Both the position numbers and the translations under genes were made by a program. A stretch of 28,017 nucleotides of DNA, from IMG/VR virus record IMGVR_UViG_3300031669_000189, positions 1 to 28,017 of that record; one strand, written 5' to 3'. Shown piece after piece: positions 1-6,742 of this stretch. The stretch comes from a virus. The number at the start of each line of letters is the position of its first letter. Within the stretch, counting starts at the first letter, position 1. The notes beneath the pieces were generated by a model. It did not search any database and had not been told where the DNA came from. It saw only the letters and a list, made by a program, of their open reading frames with translations.

Positions 1-214
1 GTGCACTAAAGAAATACCCAAAGGTTACAAAAAGTTTTTTAATGATTGTGTGAAAGAAAACCCATGGTCTGCATTACAATACGCATCCAGTCTACTGCCA
101 ACCGATTTATTAGAATGGTGTGCGAGAAAAGAGCCATGGGCTGCATTGGGATACGCATATAGTCTACTACCAACCGATTTATTAGAATGGTGTGCGGAAA
201 ACAGATACGCGTGA
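1..214 (+). CDS. Partial protein with 24-residue tandem repeats (5' end outside window)
   Basis: An open frame enters from the left edge (first complete codon at 2) and stops with TGA at 212-214, giving the last 70 residues. Residues 21-44 and 45-68 are two nearly identical 24-residue units, each starting PW(S/A)AL and ending LLPTDLLEWCA, encoded by 72-bp DNA repeats at 62-133 and 134-205. A more diverged unit may precede them. The pattern of leucines, alanines and a tryptophan suggests stacked alpha-helical repeats, somewhat like DUF4116-type repeats, but I cannot assign a family. The frame is reliable because the repeat is conserved at protein level and the stop lies 22 bases before the next gene. 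Function unknown. Confidence 0.6.
   Translation, partial: CTKEIPKGYKKFFNDCVKENPWSALQYASSLLPTDLLEWCARKEPWAALGYAYSLLPTDLLEWCAENRYA
62..205 (+). repeat. 72-bp tandem repeat, two copies, in coding sequence
   Basis: Copy 1 (62-133) and copy 2 (134-205) both begin CCATGG and share about 63 bases with roughly seven substitutions; the last nine bases differ. The period is exactly 24 codons, so the repeat is a protein repeat and not a noncoding array. Confidence 0.85.
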
Positions 215-236
215 TTGATTTTAATAGGAGGAGTAA

Positions 237-686
237 ATGAAAACAAGCGAATTAGTTAAAGGCCAATTATATATTAATGATGAAACCGGATATATTGGGT
301 ATTATGTGGGGATAGATAAAAACGAGATGCTTCTTCACGTATATTACACCTTTGCTAATAGCCCTAATAGTATGGCTTGTATTTATTTGGTGGATGTTGA
401 TATTATAAATATGCGCCCTGCCTACCTAAAACACAAATATTATGGTAAGCATGTTATGGTGTGGGACTCAGGCGAAATTAAGCAAAAACAAAAAAGAATT
501 CTTATTGATGAAATCACATCAAGCGGGTGCAGGGTTGTCAGGAAAAAATATGAAATAAATTATAACAATAATGAATCTTTTTATGTTGACGTTTTTGAGC
601 ATTGGGAGCCAATAGATGAAAAAGAAACTATCACTATCGAAGTTACACCAGAGCAAAAGAAAAAAATTATGGAGATACTAAAATGA
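237..686 (+). CDS. Hypothetical phage protein, 149 aa
   Basis: The start at 237 follows the strong ribosome-binding site in the repeated 14-mer at 227-240. The protein is soluble, with no membrane segment. Its N-terminal half is rich in aromatic and beta-branched residues (GYIGYYVGI, LLHVYYTF), which suggests a small beta-barrel; the C-terminus is acidic, then lysine-rich and helical (EVTPEQKKKIMEILK). I recognise no family and no catalytic motif. Its stop overlaps the start of the next gene (ATGA at 683-686), so the two are probably translationally coupled in the early operon. Real gene, function unknown. Confidence 0.75.
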   Translation: MKTSELVKGQLYINDETGYIGYYVGIDKNEMLLHVYYTFANSPNSMACIYLVDVDIINMRPAYLKHKYYGKHVMVWDSGEIKQKQKRILIDEITSSGCRVVRKKYEINYNNNESFYVDVFEHWEPIDEKETITIEVTPEQKKKIMEILK

Positions 687-856
687 AATTAACAATCAGG
701 CAAAAATTAAAACTTGAAAAAAAATTAAACAACGAAATGATTTGCCCGGATTGTAAAACGATTATGTCAAAAAACGAGAAGGCTCCTTTCTTCCGTGAAA
801 AAAGAGAGGGAGAAAAAATGGCAACATTTTATTGTGGGTGTAAAGGATGGGACTAA
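683..856 (+). CDS. Small zinc-ribbon-like protein, 57 aa
   Basis: ATG at 683 overlaps the upstream stop (ATGA) and the frame runs to TAA at 854-856. A GGAG at 671-674 lies 8 bases upstream. The protein has a basic helical N-terminus (residues 1-17), then CPDC (21-24) and CGC (51-53), a four-cysteine set typical of a zinc ribbon. The final codons overlap the start of the RusA-like gene at 847. Short cysteine-rich proteins like this are common in phage early operons and may bind nucleic acid or host polymerase, but nothing here fixes a role. Confidence 0.7.
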   Translation: MKLTIRQKLKLEKKLNNEMICPDCKTIMSKNEKAPFFREKREGEKMATFYCGCKGWD

Positions 857-1251
857 CAAAAGTATTTGATTTGTTTGTTGGCGGAACTCCGCTCCCCGAA
901 CCGCGCCATAGGTCGACGGCAACAGGAAAAATATATAGAAGCAAAAATGCAGATAATTGGATTAATGCTTTGCAGCGTGTGTTTGTATTCAATAAGCCAA
1001 AAGCTGCCTTCAATGGTCCATTAAAAATAAAATGCCAATTTGCTTTTCATAGGCCAAAGTCAATAAAAGACGACGTTGTGTGGAAAGATAAAAAACCTGA
1101 TATTGACAACCTATATAAATTGATAGCCGATCAGTTAGAAAAAGCTGGAATTATTGAAAATGATAGCCGGTTTGCTGTCTGCGAATTATCTAAAGAATAT
1201 ATCAGTATTTGCAAGTATGAGGGGGTTTACATACAAATATGGAAACTATAA
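847..1251 (+). CDS. rusA: RusA-family Holliday junction resolvase
   Basis: At 134 residues this is close to the usual RusA length of about 120. RusA enzymes are dimeric, metal-dependent endonucleases that cut four-way DNA junctions; in phages they resolve recombination intermediates or debranch DNA before packaging. The family signature is visible: KKPDIDNLYK at 82-91, with Asp85 and Asp87, and GIIENDSR at 101-108 with Asp106. These match the acidic catalytic residues of RusA (Asp70, Asp72, Asp91). The N-terminal GTPLPEPRHR replaces the usual G.P.pK.R segment. The start at 847 lies inside the end of the zinc-ribbon gene with AAAGG immediately before it. The spacing is short, so expression may depend on coupling. 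The stop overlaps the next gene by 13 bases. Confidence 0.93.
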   Translation: MGLTKVFDLFVGGTPLPEPRHRSTATGKIYRSKNADNWINALQRVFVFNKPKAAFNGPLKIKCQFAFHRPKSIKDDVVWKDKKPDIDNLYKLIADQLEKAGIIENDSRFAVCELSKEYISICKYEGVYIQIWKL

Positions 1252-1481
1252 CAATTAAAGGCTTTGTCACTGTTACCGGGTGGCGCAGAACAGAAAAAGT
1301 GATTTTTGATTATTTTTATATTTTGTCAAACGAGGACAGCAAAATATATAAAATAAAATACGATAAAAGAAAGCATATACCAGTAGAGCTAAATGCTTTC
1401 TTAGAAGTTACAGGCATAAGTAAAAATAATGACGACATAATAAATAATGTTGTGGATATAAAATCATGCATACCGGAGTAG
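1239..1481 (+). CDS. Hypothetical 80-aa protein
   Basis: ATG at 1239 lies within the end of the resolvase gene (13-base overlap), with GAGGGGG 13-19 bases upstream, a distant binding site consistent with coupling. The protein alternates beta-like segments (TITIKGFVTVTG, FLEVTGI) with charged turns, and could be a small OB-fold-like or beta-barrel protein; that is only an impression from the pattern. No cysteine motif or membrane segment. The position right after the resolvase suggests a DNA-related role, unproven. Confidence 0.65.
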   Translation: METITIKGFVTVTGWRRTEKVIFDYFYILSNEDSKIYKIKYDKRKHIPVELNAFLEVTGISKNNDDIINNVVDIKSCIPE

Positions 1482-1484
1482 ACT

Positions 1485-2336
1485 ATGAAAAAAAATAAGT
1501 TTGTTTTTTTTTGGATGATCGGCGGGATAATTGCCCTGGTTGTCAATTTTATTTTTTACATTAAGTTTTTTCAAAACATGGATTATGAAATATTTATTTA
1601 TATCCCAATATCTGTTTTTTTAATCTTCCTGAACAGCGGCCTTTATTTTCTCGGGATCAAAATCAAAAAGTTTTCCTTAATGTTTGTCGCTGTTATAGTT
1701 TCTCTGTTTTCTATTTTTTGCAATGTGTCAGTCCAGTATTCAGACGCAAGGCAAAAAAGCGACCGCCAGGAATTTGAAACGATTAAAAAAAGTGACGACT
1801 CGGATGATAAAAAATACTACCGGGAAAGAATTGCAGAGCTGAATAAAGAATATAACTCCTACAACTCTGCAAAGTTTGAAACAATAAAAAATCTTAATGA
1901 TAGATTTGAATATAAACAAACTTCTGCGCTGGTAGAAGAGCGCCAGAAGGAAATAACGGAAAACATAAAATATTATGAATCTATGCTAAACGAAAAAACA
2001 GAAATAGAATCAAAAATAATCCCCGATATATTTGATTTTATAACTAACAGCATGGATCAAAAATTACTAGTAACGTTTATTTTTATAATATTTTTATCAA
2101 TCGTTTTGGAATTATCAACGCCGATGTTTTTTTATCTTTATCTTTTGGAATCAAAGGAAATTGTTGTTTCTGTTGGTAATCCTGATTACCCGCGGCCAAC
2201 AACAACATTAGTGGAAGAGAAAAATCCTGATAGAAATAATATTGCAGTGGCTGGCTTTACAATGACTAAAACAAGAATGAGAAAAAAAGTTCTTGATGAT
2301 GATCTTTACCAGCCAGACCTATTTAAGGAGGAGTAA
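1485..2336 (+). CDS. Four-helix membrane protein with long coiled coil, unknown function
   Basis: The 283-residue protein has three predicted membrane helices near the N-terminus (about 8-29, 35-57, 62-83), then a charged, helical stretch at 85-180 that looks like a coiled coil, a fourth helix at about 195-220, and a polar tail of about 60 residues. An even number of crossings places the tail on the N-terminal side of the membrane and the coiled coil opposite helices 3 and 4. The C-terminus ends KEE because the next gene's ribosome-binding site is encoded there. I recognise no family. It is too large for a simple holin and lies in the early operon, so superinfection exclusion or a host-takeover role is possible, but this is inference. 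A GGAG at 1475-1478 precedes the start by 6 bases. Confidence 0.8.
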   Translation: MKKNKFVFFWMIGGIIALVVNFIFYIKFFQNMDYEIFIYIPISVFLIFLNSGLYFLGIKIKKFSLMFVAVIVSLFSIFCNVSVQYSDARQKSDRQEFETIKKSDDSDDKKYYRERIAELNKEYNSYNSAKFETIKNLNDRFEYKQTSALVEERQKEITENIKYYESMLNEKTEIESKIIPDIFDFITNSMDQKLLVTFIFIIFLSIVLELSTPMFFYLYLLESKEIVVSVGNPDYPRPTTTLVEEKNPDRNNIAVAGFTMTKTRMRKKVLDDDLYQPDLFKEE

Positions 2337-2663
2337 ATGAGTATTAAAAAAGAATCAATTGAGCATTGGAAAGCTATGATTGAATGGGTGAGAGAACAGG
2401 ATGAAAATAAGCGTCCTAATCCCTTACGCATGGAAAGAAAAATAAAAATGAATTGGATGGCTGAATACTGCCCGTATTGTATAAAGTACTATGCAAGGTA
2501 TTATTATTGCCCTGATTGTCCAATTTCAAAAAGTGGTAATTGCTGCAACGATAAAAACTCTATTTGGCGCATGATATACGAAAGCCAGACCTGGGGCGAG
2601 TGGCTTATTCATGCAAACGATATGCTATTGCTACTCGAATCTTTATCGGAGGAGGAGGAGTAA
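2337..2663 (+). CDS. Cysteine-rich hypothetical protein, 108 aa
   Basis: It starts inside the repeated junction 14-mer. The centre holds CPYC (45-48), CPDCP (58-62) and GNCC (68-70), six cysteines that could bind one zinc. They are flanked by a tryptophan-rich helical N-terminus (HWKAMIEWVRE) and a C-terminal helix that ends in four glutamates, the last two imposed by the downstream ribosome-binding site. No family recognised. Together with the proteins at 683 and 2664 it makes three small cysteine-rich proteins in one operon. Confidence 0.75.
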   Translation: MSIKKESIEHWKAMIEWVREQDENKRPNPLRMERKIKMNWMAEYCPYCIKYYARYYYCPDCPISKSGNCCNDKNSIWRMIYESQTWGEWLIHANDMLLLLESLSEEEE

Positions 2664-2843
2664 ATGAAAACAATAACAATAACAGTAAAATGCCCAGAAT
2701 GTCACTCAATAGATTTGAAAGATATATCACCTGAAAGATTCAAAACAAGGCCGATAGGTTTTATGTTATGCTATAAATGCGATAATTGCAAATTAAATTT
2801 CGATTTGCATGTAAAATATGAAGCTACGGGGCAGGAGGAGTAA
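2664..2843 (+). CDS. Small zinc-ribbon protein, 59 aa
   Basis: ATG at 2664 lies in the junction 14-mer and the stop TAA at 2841-2843 is part of the next copy, so both boundaries are marked by the same element. The protein has CPEC at 10-13 and CYKCDNC at 36-42, a clear zinc-ribbon layout with about 22 residues between knuckles. Short beta segments surround each knuckle. It ends QEE because of the encoded ribosome-binding site. Function unknown; a nucleic-acid or protein adaptor is likely from the fold. Confidence 0.75.
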   Translation: MKTITITVKCPECHSIDLKDISPERFKTRPIGFMLCYKCDNCKLNFDLHVKYEATGQEE

Positions 2844-3122
2844 ATGAAATATATTAAAATGAACACACCAATAGGAGAATATAAAGTTCCTTTGCTTTTT
2901 ATCGCAAATCATAGGGCTGATTATTATTCTGGAGAAAATGACAGAGTTGGGGAAATAGAATATGTAATGAATGATAATTTTGAGGGGATTGACTGGCTGA
3001 TAAACAATATGAATTACGAAGATGTAAAAGATGTGTCAATTAAAGTTTCTGATAAAGTTTTTGTGACAGAAGCTAACTTCTTTACATCTAGTGATGATTT
3101 TGAAATTATTGAGGAGGAGTAA
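2844..3122 (+). CDS. Hypothetical acidic protein, 92 aa
   Basis: It is bounded on both sides by the junction 14-mer. The protein is acidic, without cysteines or membrane helices, with alternating beta-like stretches (YKVPLLFIANH, VSIKVSDKVFV) and a central NFEGIDWLINNM helix. It ends IEEE. No family recognised. Small acidic early phage proteins often inhibit host enzymes or mimic DNA, but there is no direct evidence for that here. Confidence 0.72.
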   Translation: MKYIKMNTPIGEYKVPLLFIANHRADYYSGENDRVGEIEYVMNDNFEGIDWLINNMNYEDVKDVSIKVSDKVFVTEANFFTSSDDFEIIEEE

Positions 3123-3578
3123 ATGAAAAAATTAATTGAAAAATTCAGCTATGACAAAAAAACTGGGGTGGTGTTTATTTCTTATTTACAGGAAAACAGC
3201 AACACAGGAAACAACGATCAAAAAACAATTAAATCTATGGACGAACCGGATGGGGATTTATTTATTGCTTTTGATAACATGATCGAACATGCCGCAGTAA
3301 TAGCGGAGCTCCCTGACTCCTGGTTAATCGATTTGACAATTAGCGGGTTGACGATAAGCCGCGGGTCATCGGATGGGGTAGTTATAACACTACAAAGGAG
3401 CATGCGAAGTTTAAAATCTCCGATGGTTATCAATACGCCGCACTGCACAACAGAAAACGAAAACTTTACAGAAGAATGTAAAGAAGATTTATTAAATTTT
3501 GAAAAAGAGGCAATTGCATATATTGACGGAAAAAGAGCTCAAAAGGAACTACCGTTTAATTTAGAACTTGCACAATAA
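3123..3578 (+). CDS. Conserved-type phage hypothetical protein, 151 aa
   Basis: This is the last gene of the early operon and starts in the fifth junction 14-mer. It has a beta-rich centre with LTISGLTISRGSSDGVVITLQRSM at about 92-115 (cited as a segment) followed by VINTPH, then an acidic helix and a C-terminal AIAYIDGKRAQKELPF. From memory this layout resembles a widespread uncharacterised phage family next to recombination or replication genes; I cannot name it with certainty. No membrane segment or catalytic motif. It is followed by a short gap and the terminator hairpin. Confidence 0.75.
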   Translation: MKKLIEKFSYDKKTGVVFISYLQENSNTGNNDQKTIKSMDEPDGDLFIAFDNMIEHAAVIAELPDSWLIDLTISGLTISRGSSDGVVITLQRSMRSLKSPMVINTPHCTTENENFTEECKEDLLNFEKEAIAYIDGKRAQKELPFNLELAQ

Positions 3579-3623
3579 AGGAGATGCCTATAAGCAGAAA
3601 TTAAAAACAAACAACTACCACTT

Positions 3624-3875
3624 TTAGCCGGGCGGCACGGGTCGCTCCCGGCTATTTTCTGGATAGTTACCCTTTGCAGCCTGGGCGGATTCGCGCAACC
3701 CATAGCGGGCAATTATAGCCGTTGTTATAGTTCCGCACCACATTATAGAGGTTTTTATAATCTCTTCCGATATCCCAAAAAGCTTCCCAACCACAATAAT
3801 TAACAAAATAACAACCATGGTGATTACGGAAAAAGAACAAATTTTTGACAAAAATAATTTTCTCAAGGTTTCCAT
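3624..3875 (-). CDS. Holin-like small membrane protein, 83 aa
   Basis: The last gene of the late operon. It has two hydrophobic segments (about 14-34 and 42-56) with a short charged turn between them and a polar, basic tail, which fits a two-helix holin. Holins collect in the inner membrane and open it at a set time. It starts 13 bases inside the end of the coiled-coil gene upstream. Its last ten codons (RERPVPPG) are formed by the + strand terminator stem, so this C-terminal sequence is constrained by RNA structure. Assignment rests on size, topology and position, not on recognised homology. Confidence 0.55.
   Translation of the reverse strand: METLRKLFLSKICSFSVITMVVILLIIVVGKLFGISEEIIKTSIMWCGTITTAIIARYGLRESAQAAKGNYPENSRERPVPPG
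3625..3658 (+). terminator. Intrinsic terminator of the early operon
   Basis: TAGCCGGG (3625-3632) and CCCGGCTA (3647-3654) form a perfect 8-bp, GC-rich stem with a 14-base loop, followed on the + strand by TTTTC. It lies 47 bases after the last + strand gene. On the - strand the bases after the stem are AAAA, so it is oriented to stop rightward transcription. It overlaps the last codons of the convergent gene at 3624-3875. Confidence 0.75.
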
Positions 3876-4180
3876 AGCCCCACTATTTTGCTAAGTAATA
3901 ATAATATCGCAGGGCTTACCAGGGTGCTAATAATCGCAATAGTTACCGCCCCCCGCCATTTTTTATCGTCACCAATTTTTAATTTTATCGCGTCAAGTGC
4001 TTGTTTTATATGGTCAAAAATGACGCTACTTTTTTCTACTTCTACCTCAAGGGTCCTTACCCTTTTTTCAATTTCTTCCATTTCTGCGCGTGCTGTTTTT
4101 TTTTCTTCATACAATCTTTTGAGTTCATCTCTAATCATGTTAATGCAATCATCAAAATATTGTTTCTGTTGACCTGTCAT
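3863..4180 (-). CDS. Coiled-coil protein with C-terminal membrane anchor (XhlA-like)
   Basis: Residues about 8-70 are strongly helical and charged, with heptad-like leucines and valines (ELKRLYEEKKTARAEMEE, RVRTLEVEVEK). DDKKWRG leads into one membrane helix at about 77-100. Long coil plus kkW and a C-terminal helix is the layout of XhlA-type lysis proteins, which act with a holin. The start overlaps the previous stop as ATGA. An alternative is a spanin-like or antiholin role. Position between two other membrane proteins at the end of the late operon supports a lysis function. Confidence 0.6.
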   Translation of the reverse strand: MTGQQKQYFDDCINMIRDELKRLYEEKKTARAEMEEIEKRVRTLEVEVEKSSVIFDHIKQALDAIKLKIGDDKKWRGAVTIAIISTLVSPAILLLLSKIVGLWKP

Positions 4181-4623
4181 CTTTCCCTTTTCGCAAATAG
4201 CGTATTATAAATCATAAAAATAGCAAGATAAAAAGCCATTATTTTTAAAACTTGTAATAAATCATAATTGTTTATAACAGCTTTTATTAATATTGTCAAC
4301 ATAGTTATTATTGATATAACATATATTGAGTTGCAAGTTCTATTAAATAAATGTATTGAAAAAATTATAAATACAATACCGGTAGCGTTTCCCTGGTTTC
4401 CAATAAAAGAAGTTACAATCCCGCAAACTAAATATAGTATAGCTGCCCCGTAATGTGTTTTAAGTATCGTGGAATAGATAGAAACTAATAGCAGCAAGAA
4501 AATCGTAACTTGCGTTATTATCGAAACACTCCCGCAGCTTTTATTTAAAATCATACTAGCAAAATTAAGTATAAAAATAACCGAAAGAAAAATATTATTT
4601 AATATATTTATTTTGCTATTCAT
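4177..4623 (-). CDS. Multi-pass membrane protein, about 148 aa
   Basis: A very hydrophobic protein with four or five predicted membrane helices separated by short polar loops, ending KRER. I place the start at the ATG at 4623 (MNSKINIL), 1 base after the upstream stop, because the longer frame begins with TTG inside the preceding gene. The binding site is weak (TGGA). No family recognised. As part of a run of three small membrane proteins it may be a holin or antiholin component, but four or more helices is high for a classical holin. Confidence 0.6.
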   Translation of the reverse strand: MNSKINILNNIFLSVIFILNFASMILNKSCGSVSIITQVTIFLLLLVSIYSTILKTHYGAAILYLVCGIVTSFIGNQGNATGIVFIIFSIHLFNRTCNSIYVISIITMLTILIKAVINNYDLLQVLKIMAFYLAIFMIYNTLFAKRER

Positions 4624-4624
4624 T

Positions 4625-4999
4625 TTATATATTCCAGAAATCAACTTTTTCCGATAATATAGTTTGTTCGAACTCCGTCATGAATTCACCGGTTTTAATT
4701 TCCAAAATTCTTGCAGAGTGGTCTTCCCCGTGCTCCCTTTGTCGGTGTTGCAGCATTATCCCTTCTATAATATCAAGGCAGTGCTCACGTTTTGCAAGCG
4801 CACTGCACGGAACATGATACGGCATCATAAGCTCCGCCCTATCCCGCACAGATTGATATCTTTCATTCGCATAGTCAGGGTTACCTTTAAGTTCCTGCTC
4901 AAAAACCAGCCGGGCCACACTTCCGCGTTCTTTAGGGTTCTTGATTCCAATGTACCTTGGCACGATATCACAAACATAAATCAAAAAATTATTTTCCAT
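4625..4999 (-). CDS. Hypothetical late protein, 124 aa
   Basis: The start at 4999 has GGAGG five bases upstream; an earlier ATG at 5011 overlaps the fibre stop (TAATG) and would add four residues, so it cannot be excluded. The protein is soluble with mixed charged and aromatic residues, two cysteines near CSALAKREHC, and a helical C-terminal half. It sits directly after the tail fibres, where many phages carry a fibre-assembly chaperone, but I see no motif of a known chaperone family. Function unknown. Confidence 0.6.
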   Translation of the reverse strand: MENNFLIYVCDIVPRYIGIKNPKERGSVARLVFEQELKGNPDYANERYQSVRDRAELMMPYHVPCSALAKREHCLDIIEGIMLQHRQREHGEDHSARILEIKTGEFMTEFEQTILSEKVDFWNI

Positions 5000-5010
5000 T
5001 ATAACCTCCA

Positions 5011-5706
5011 TTATTTTACTCTCATAATATAAACCATTGTTATATTTATTGGCCTTGTTTCATCTGCCGTCCTTGGCGCACCGGTTACACCATCGTCCAT
5101 TGCATCCCTGGCCGTCTGATTATTTATACTTGGCGTTGCTGTTCGTGTTGATCCCGCGAAAGCCGCGCCGGTTCCAGTTAGAAGATTTGCTGGCACATCA
5201 TATAAATTCGCAGTTCCAGAATATGTTGTATTATGCCAATGCTTCATAAATCCGTCGATTTGTTCAGCGCCGGAAGTAGCTCCACCCCTTATAAATCTTT
5301 TATCCACATTGATGCTGCGGATTACCTGGCCATTTAGGGGGGAGTCAGGATCGCTTAATGTTTGTCCATTGCATTCAACCCAGCCGTCTGGAAGAGCGGG
5401 AACGCCCGGCATGCTTTTGTCCCATGCCATAGTTGATCCTATCGGAACTATTTGCAAGCCGATAGTTCTTATAATTGATTTTAGCGAATTAAGTATCTGG
5501 GGATTCCCGACGCTGTCAGGATCACCGCTCGGGGTCTCGCCGGCATCATCCAGGATTGATGTCATAACGCCTATAAAATCATTATTTAATGTTGCCAGAA
5601 TTGGCGAGCCGTCTCTTAAAAATTCTGTCGTGCTGTCTTTCATTTTTCCAAATGGGAAATTGACATCAACTCCGCCGTTTTGTGGATATTCATCGTATTT
5701 ATTCAT
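5011..5706 (-). CDS. Tail fibre or collar protein, 231 aa
   Basis: Residues about 13-80 match the N-terminal domain of the neighbouring fibre gene (FPFGK, NDFIG, TPS, LKSI at the same spacing), probably the baseplate-attachment domain. The middle has LPDGWVECNGQTLSD (about 108-122) followed by DKRFIRGG, the signature of phage tail-collar domains in receptor-binding proteins. The C-terminus has KHWHN, which could be a metal-binding HxH site, and ends with ETRPINITMVYIMRVK, typical of tail-collar ends. It probably recognises the host surface. No diversity-generating retroelement template or reverse transcriptase is nearby. Confidence 0.85.
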   Translation of the reverse strand: MNKYDEYPQNGGVDVNFPFGKMKDSTTEFLRDGSPILATLNNDFIGVMTSILDDAGETPSGDPDSVGNPQILNSLKSIIRTIGLQIVPIGSTMAWDKSMPGVPALPDGWVECNGQTLSDPDSPLNGQVIRSINVDKRFIRGGATSGAEQIDGFMKHWHNTTYSGTANLYDVPANLLTGTGAAFAGSTRTATPSINNQTARDAMDDGVTGAPRTADETRPINITMVYIMRVK

Positions 5707-5718
5707 TTATTATTCCTT

Positions 5719-6732
5719 TTATTCTAACACATCAAAAGTTATCGGTCCTCTGTTGTATGGGTCTGAATTATAAAGTGTACTATCAAAAACACCACCACTT
5801 CTTCTTTTCATCGATATTGTTGATGATGAAATAGAGCCTATTCCACCAGCAAGTAAAAAAGGGTCGGCTATATTTAAAAACCCATTTAGTGGTAATAGCA
5901 GCGTATCGTCATCATTTCTTATTAGTACGCTTATGTTTCTAAAATCTTTATATTTTACTCCAAATACATGAGATTTATTGCGTTCGATGTCTGCCTCCAT
6001 ATTCCAATTGTTTATCTGCATTTCAACTCTGCAAGAATAATATTCTTTTGTTTTGATAATATTATAATATTCAGTTTGATCGGTATTTATAAAAACTTTT
6101 CCGGAGTAACCAAACGAATTATTGGAAACATTCACTATTCCTGCAAGAGCTGGAGTAGCATCGTTATAAAAAATACCGATTATTCTTTTTGTTGCAGTTA
6201 TGTAAAAGCCTGATTTTGCAGATACCCAACTATTTTTAAATGTAACCGGAATTGCTGTGGGATCGGTTTCTGTTAATTCTGTTGCTGAAAAAATAGGGGT
6301 TCCACCAGAATCTTCCAGTTCAACAATTCCCCAATGACCTGCTGTTATTCCTGCTATGTTTATAATCACATTTGAAGGAATAGAAAACGATTTTATATCA
6401 CCGTCATTTATCCCGATAAATCCAGGTGTTAGCGTAAGAACACCGGCATTGTCAAACAAATGATTGGTATATAATCCAGACATATTATTACTTAATATGT
6501 TTTTGAGACCTATTAAATACTGTGACAAATCGGCCGTTTCCGGGGTATCGGATGGGGTTATTGAGGATTCCTGCAGGATAGCTCCAAGAAAACCGATAAG
6601 GTCGTTTCTTGTATCTGCGTCGTGTACGGAACCATCTAACTGTTGTGGTCCACTTGCGTTATTTGCTTTTCCAAAAGGATAACCGGTTTCCCCTGTTAAA
6701 AATCCATTTTTATTTTCATAGTTTAAAGCCAT
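5719..6732 (-). CDS. Tail fibre protein, 337 aa
   Basis: The N-terminus (YPFGK at 18-22, NDLIG at 43-47, TPS at 59-61, LKNIL at 76-80) aligns without gaps to the second fibre, and similar N-termini begin many Mu- and P2-like fibre proteins. The rest is beta-rich with glycine and aromatic residues and no recognised enzymatic motif, as expected for a fibre shaft and tip. It follows the gp48-like baseplate protein, the usual place for fibres, with a good binding site (AAGGAG, 6 bases before ATG). It likely binds the host, or links the baseplate to the second fibre. Confidence 0.78.
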   Translation of the reverse strand: MALNYENKNGFLTGETGYPFGKANNASGPQQLDGSVHDADTRNDLIGFLGAILQESSITPSDTPETADLSQYLIGLKNILSNNMSGLYTNHLFDNAGVLTLTPGFIGINDGDIKSFSIPSNVIINIAGITAGHWGIVELEDSGGTPIFSATELTETDPTAIPVTFKNSWVSAKSGFYITATKRIIGIFYNDATPALAGIVNVSNNSFGYSGKVFINTDQTEYYNIIKTKEYYSCRVEMQINNWNMEADIERNKSHVFGVKYKDFRNISVLIRNDDDTLLLPLNGFLNIADPFLLAGGIGSISSSTISMKRRSGGVFDSTLYNSDPYNRGPITFDVLE

Positions 6733-6742
6733 AAATTTCTCC

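Larger units (their letters stand above)
227..3126 (+). repeat. Five identical gene-junction 14-mers (GGAGGAGTAAATGA)
   Basis: The 14-mer GGAGGAGTAAATGA occurs at 227-240, 2327-2340, 2654-2667, 2834-2847 and 3113-3126, always at the start of a gene. It holds the ribosome-binding site (GGAGG), TAA and the start codon ATG. At the last four sites TAA is the stop of the upstream gene, so the binding site encodes the upstream protein's final Glu-Glu. At the first site the upstream gene already stopped at 214, so TAA has no coding role there. The coordinates span all five sites; the sequence between them is not repeated. Confidence 0.9.

Noticed and set aside
62-205. The 72-bp repeats as a CRISPR or iteron array
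   Set aside because: The period is a multiple of three, there are only two units without spacers, and they encode a consistent protein repeat.
762-1013. - strand frame opposite the zinc-ribbon and RusA-like genes
   Set aside because: Antisense to two supported genes and without a ribosome-binding site.
3584-3604. Six-codon ORF (ATG to TAA) after the last early gene, preceded by AAAGGAG
   Set aside because: The binding site touches the ATG, leaving no spacer, and the peptide is too short to support as a gene.
5011-6732. Diversity-generating retroelement linked to the fibre genes
   Set aside because: No reverse transcriptase, template repeat or adenine-biased variable end was seen in the window.
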